Positions 33,819 to 35,746 of a DNA stretch of 35,746 nt are shown in pieces (positions within the stretch are counted from its first letter, which is position 1; each line of letters starts with the position of its first letter). This DNA is from Firmicutes bacterium UBA4874 (GTDB lineage: Bacteria; Bacillota; Clostridia; Caldicoprobacterales; DTU083): assembly GCA_002399435.1 (NCBI GenBank), contig DHDO01000090.1, positions 5,772 to 41,517 on the forward strand. Direction: 5' to 3'. A program made the translations under genes and the position numbers. A model generated the notes under the pieces. That model was not told where the DNA came from and searched no databases. It saw only the letters and a list, made by a program, of their open reading frames with translations.

Positions 33819-33922
33819 GCCTGCAAAGCGGATGCAAAAGCGCATGAACTGAAGGCCGCTGCTGGACGCAGCCTGTAAAGCGGATGCAAAATCGCATGAA
33901 CTGGAGACCGCTGCTGGACGCT
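33819..33922 (+). repeat. 52-bp tandem duplication spanning the comFC start
   Basis: Bases 33819-33870 and 33871-33922 are two head-to-tail copies with about five substitutions. Each has GCGGATGCAAAA and GCATGAACTG. In copy 2 the ATG at 33884 opens comFC; in copy 1 the equivalent ATG 33832 reads MQKRMN and then TGA. Confidence 0.85.
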
Positions 33923-34639
33923 GTGCTGGATATGATTTATCCCCGGATGGACTGCATTCTCTGCGGGCAGCCTCTGGAAAAGGATGCTGTCCAGGGGATC
34001 TGCAGCAGCTGTCTGGAATTTTTGCCCTTCATCCGGGAACCGAGGTGTTCGGTCTGTGGGAAGCCCCTGGAGGAAACGGATAGGACGGAGGAGACGGAGC
34101 GGAGATATTGTCCGGACTGCCGGAGGTATCCTCATGATTTTGATCAGGCCCTTTCGGTATTTGAATTCTCCCTGTCGATAAGGGAACTGATTCATCGATA
34201 TAAATATGGGAAAGAGTTCAGCCTGAGCCGGACTTTTGGTTTCTTTCTGTCGGAGTTGCTGCAGGAGTCCGGCTGGCAAACGGATGAAATTGTTCCGGTA
34301 CCGCTGCACAAAAACAGGCTGCGATCCCGGGGCTTCAACCAGTCGGCCCTGCTGGGGGACTCCATTTCCGGGCATCTTGGCATTCCCTGCATGGACCAGG
34401 TGCTGATCCGCAATGTCGATACAAAAACCCAGACCGGATTCAACCGGCAGCAAAGAGCAGATAATCTGAAGAACGCCTTTATCGTGAAGAACCCGGGACC
34501 CATCCGGGGCAGGAACATCCTGCTGATCGACGATGTGTACACTACGGGAGCCACGGCGGACAGCTGCAGCCGTGTCCTTCGGCAGGCCGGAGCCAAAGGA
34601 ATCCACGTGCTCACCATTGCCACGGGACGAAATGTATGA
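33884..34639 (+). CDS. comFC: ComF family protein (phosphoribosyltransferase fold)
   Basis: ComFC is a double-zinc-ribbon plus phosphoribosyltransferase-fold protein needed for DNA uptake in competent bacteria. The 251-residue product has CILCGQP and CSSC (about 26-45), then CSVCGKP and CPDCRR (about 57-86), and the PRPP-type motif LLIDDVYTTGATADSC (about 213-228). Two starts are in frame, ATG 33884 and ATG 33896. Neither has a strong ribosome binding site, and both lie in the second copy of a 52-bp tandem repeat. comFA and comFB are not adjacent, as in many Clostridia. Confidence 0.92.
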   Translation: MQNRMNWRPLLDAVLDMIYPRMDCILCGQPLEKDAVQGICSSCLEFLPFIREPRCSVCGKPLEETDRTEETERRYCPDCRRYPHDFDQALSVFEFSLSIRELIHRYKYGKEFSLSRTFGFFLSELLQESGWQTDEIVPVPLHKNRLRSRGFNQSALLGDSISGHLGIPCMDQVLIRNVDTKTQTGFNRQQRADNLKNAFIVKNPGPIRGRNILLIDDVYTTGATADSCSRVLRQAGAKGIHVLTIATGRNV

Positions 34640-34696
34640 AAACAGCAGCATTGCCATTGTCGGCAGGCAGCACTGTCCAGGTCCGTTGGTATATAT

Positions 34697-34718
34697 AAAT
34701 TAAAATGTATTTTAATTT
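34697..34718 (+). promoter_or_regulatory. AT-only hairpin / possible UP element
   Basis: AAATTAAAA (34697-34705) and TTTTAATTT (34710-34718) form a perfect but all-AT 9-bp inverted repeat. It could be a weak terminator for comFC. It also lies 20-40 bases upstream of the -35 of the next promoter, where A/T tracts can act as UP elements. Confidence 0.4.
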
Positions 34719-34738
34719 TGTTATTTGTGCTATAACTA

Positions 34739-34767
34739 TTGCTATCTGCCAATTATAGGGTTATAAT
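34739..34767 (+). promoter_or_regulatory. Strong promoter ahead of a structured non-coding region
   Basis: TTGCTA (34739-34744) and TATAAT (34762-34767) are exactly 17 bases apart. The predicted start is near 34774, nearly 380 bases before the next coding sequence. Confidence 0.7.
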
Positions 34768-34773
34768 GAAATC

Positions 34774-35115
34774 GGAGTTCTTTTCTTAGGTCTGTGGTTG
34801 AAAATCGATGCCAGTCGCAGGCGAAACGATCCACGTAAGTCGAAAAAATTTCGATGATCATGGTGCGGCTTAGAGGCAAGTCCGGCCTATAGTTTTGTTG
34901 ACAGATATTCACGGTGGTTTCCAGTTTTCGAACATTGGTTTCCTGTCCTCATGGTTCATTCTTACGATTCATGGAGCAGACGCAGGTTCCGAATTTGGCA
35001 CTGTCCTGAAAGTTCTCTTCAAAAGTATAGAGAGAAGCAGTAGTGGGAGGGTTATTCCCTGAGCGAGACTTCCTGACGGCGGGTGTGGGGGCAAAGACCA
35101 GGTCAGCTAAGATCA
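34774..35115 (+). ncRNA. Candidate structured RNA or long leader between comFC and the zinc-ribbon gene
   Basis: No ORF of note lies here and the sequence is rich in hairpins: TCGAAA/TTTCGA (34849-34863 area), TTCTCT/AGAGAA (around 35013-35036), GGGA/TCCC (around 35045-35058). The ends can pair at long range: TCTTAG at 34784-34789 with CTAAGA at 35107-35112. It follows a strong promoter. It contains no U-run terminator, so it may instead be the 5' part of the zinc-ribbon mRNA. GAGGCAAGTCCGG resembles the RNase P signature by chance; the rest does not fit. The clostridial raiA-motif RNA is known to occur near comFC and raiA, which makes that family the first one to test. Confidence 0.5.
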
Positions 35116-35154
35116 GAGCAGTCATATCTTATATAAAGCGAGGGGATTTAATCC

Positions 35155-35433
35155 ATGTTCGAAGACAAAACGTTAGTCTGCAAGGAATGCGGCCAGGAGT
35201 TTGTATTTACCGCCGGTGAGCAGGAATTCTATGCAGAAAAGGGTTTCCAGAATGAGCCGGCCCGCTGCAAGAGTTGCCGCGATGAACGCAAGGCCAAAAG
35301 GTCCAACGGCGGCAACCGACAGATGTACGATGCAATTTGTGCAGAGTGCGGAGCTCCGACCCAGGTACCCTTTGAACCCAGAAATGACAGACCAATCTAC
35401 TGCAACGCTTGTTATCAGGCCAGGAGAAGGTAA
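35155..35433 (+). CDS. Double zinc-ribbon protein (CxxC x4)
   Basis: The 92-residue product has four CxxC knuckles: C9/C12 (CKECG), C38/C41 (CKSCR), C62/C65 (CAECG) and C83/C86 (CNACY), forming two C4 zinc ribbons joined by a basic linker (ERKAKRSNGGNRQ). Such zinc-ribbon proteins are small, common in Clostridia and of unknown function; the basic linker and tail (YQARRR) suggest nucleic-acid or ribosome binding. ATG 35155 follows GAGGGG. The preceding 380 bases may form its leader, and a terminator follows 50 bases after the stop. Confidence 0.85.
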   Translation: MFEDKTLVCKECGQEFVFTAGEQEFYAEKGFQNEPARCKSCRDERKAKRSNGGNRQMYDAICAECGAPTQVPFEPRNDRPIYCNACYQARRR

Positions 35434-35483
35434 TCCCCGAGCCAAGGATACCTTATGTCAACATGAGAGCATTGGTCAAATCG

Positions 35484-35511
35484 CCCCGGACGTTTGTTCC
35501 GGGGTTTTTTT
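35484..35511 (+). terminator. Intrinsic terminator after the zinc-ribbon gene
   Basis: CCCCGGA (35484-35490) and TCCGGGG (35498-35504) form a 7-bp GC-rich stem with a seven-base loop, followed by seven T. Confidence 0.92.
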
Positions 35512-35665
35512 ATTTGCCTGCACATTCCAGAGCATTGGGAATCGTTTGACATTTGCATTTTTTATGCCATTTCAATTTGTCGGATTCTATAAATACCCAG
35601 AGTTTCCATCGAATCCAGAGGGATACTTTGTTGTCAGAATATCTGTTCCTATGGGGTTTTTCCAG

Positions 35666-35741
35666 TTATCCACATAGAAAAGGCCATTATAGCAGGTTAT
35701 ACACAGCTTTATCCACATTGTCCACAGCATAACTGTCCACA
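35666..35741 (+). other. Cluster of five DnaA-box-like 9-mers
   Basis: TTATCCACA (35666-35674), TTATACACA (35697-35705), TTATCCACA (35709-35717), TTGTCCACA (35718-35726) and CTGTCCACA (35733-35741) all lie on the plus strand within 76 bases. Two match the consensus TTATCCACA fully and three differ at one or two positions. The stretch 35512-35665 before them holds no ORF or other feature I can support. The window ends at 35746, so the cluster may continue. Confidence 0.8.
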
Positions 35742-35746
35742 AACCC

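Noticed and set aside
34871..34884. GAGGCAAGTCCGG resembling the RNase P RNA signature
   Set aside because: One base differs from the signature, the flanking P4 and 3' ACAGAA elements are absent and the ends do not match type A or type B RNase P RNA.
1..35746. CRISPR arrays, insertion sequences, toxin-antitoxin or phage-defence genes
   Set aside because: No regularly spaced repeats with unique spacers, no transposase and no defence-type domain were found; repeats present are immediate tandem duplications without spacers.

Overview
The window is a chromosomal segment of a member of the Clostridia (Bacillota). Evidence: strong AGGAGG-type ribosome binding sites; frequent GTG and TTG starts; the Firmicutes gene order of the spc and alpha ribosomal operons followed by ecfA1-ecfA2-ecfT-truA-rplM-rpsI; a KOW protein before infA; an S-box (SAM-I) riboswitch before metK; recD2, a SleB-type cortex hydrolase and comFC; and a long (170-residue) L17 of the kind seen in several clostridial families. 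I cannot name a genus.

Layout. (1) 1-9001, + strand: ribosomal superoperon rplN (cut at the left edge)-rplX-rplE-rpsN(Zn)-rpsH-rplF-rplR-rpsE-rpmD-rplO-secY-KOW protein-infA-rpmJ-rpsM-rpsK-rpsD-rpoA-rplQ. adk and map, usually between secY and infA, are absent. (2) 9212-13525: the energy-coupling module of an ECF vitamin transporter, truA, then rplM-rpsI with their own promoter and leader. (3) 13752-17853: thioredoxin reductase-like gene, glmM and a GH2 glycosidase. (4) 17856-22361: a PerR/Fur-family regulator (minus) with a palindrome over its own -10, a PAP2 phosphatase (plus), and an MgtA-type P-type ATPase (minus) behind a leader that contains a promoter, a repeat-bearing 50-codon ORF and an intrinsic terminator. 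(5) 22577-26562: an MTA/SAH deaminase-family amidohydrolase, two tiny membrane proteins, a SleB-like hydrolase interrupted by an in-frame TGA, and murC. (6) 26811-34639: tRNA-Tyr, a three-gene ABC-2 exporter, a SAM riboswitch with metK, a short membrane-anchored GT2-like protein whose ribosome binding site lies in a long hairpin, recD2 and comFC. (7) 34640-35746: a strong promoter followed by about 340 bases of structured non-coding sequence, a double zinc-ribbon protein, a terminator, and five same-strand DnaA-box-like 9-mers at the right edge.

How it fits together. Most of the window is housekeeping: translation, transcription, secretion, wall precursor synthesis (glmM, murC) and SAM metabolism (metK plus a deaminase acting on SAM by-products). 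The unusual biology is in the control regions. The best candidate for something undescribed is the mgtA leader, where a leader peptide with three hexapeptide repeats precedes a terminator whose arms can each pair with an upstream segment. Second is the structured RNA candidate between comFC and the zinc-ribbon gene. Short tandem duplications recur in intergenic DNA and at one gene start (14 nt x3, 15 nt x2, 18 nt x3, 19 nt x2, 52 nt x2).
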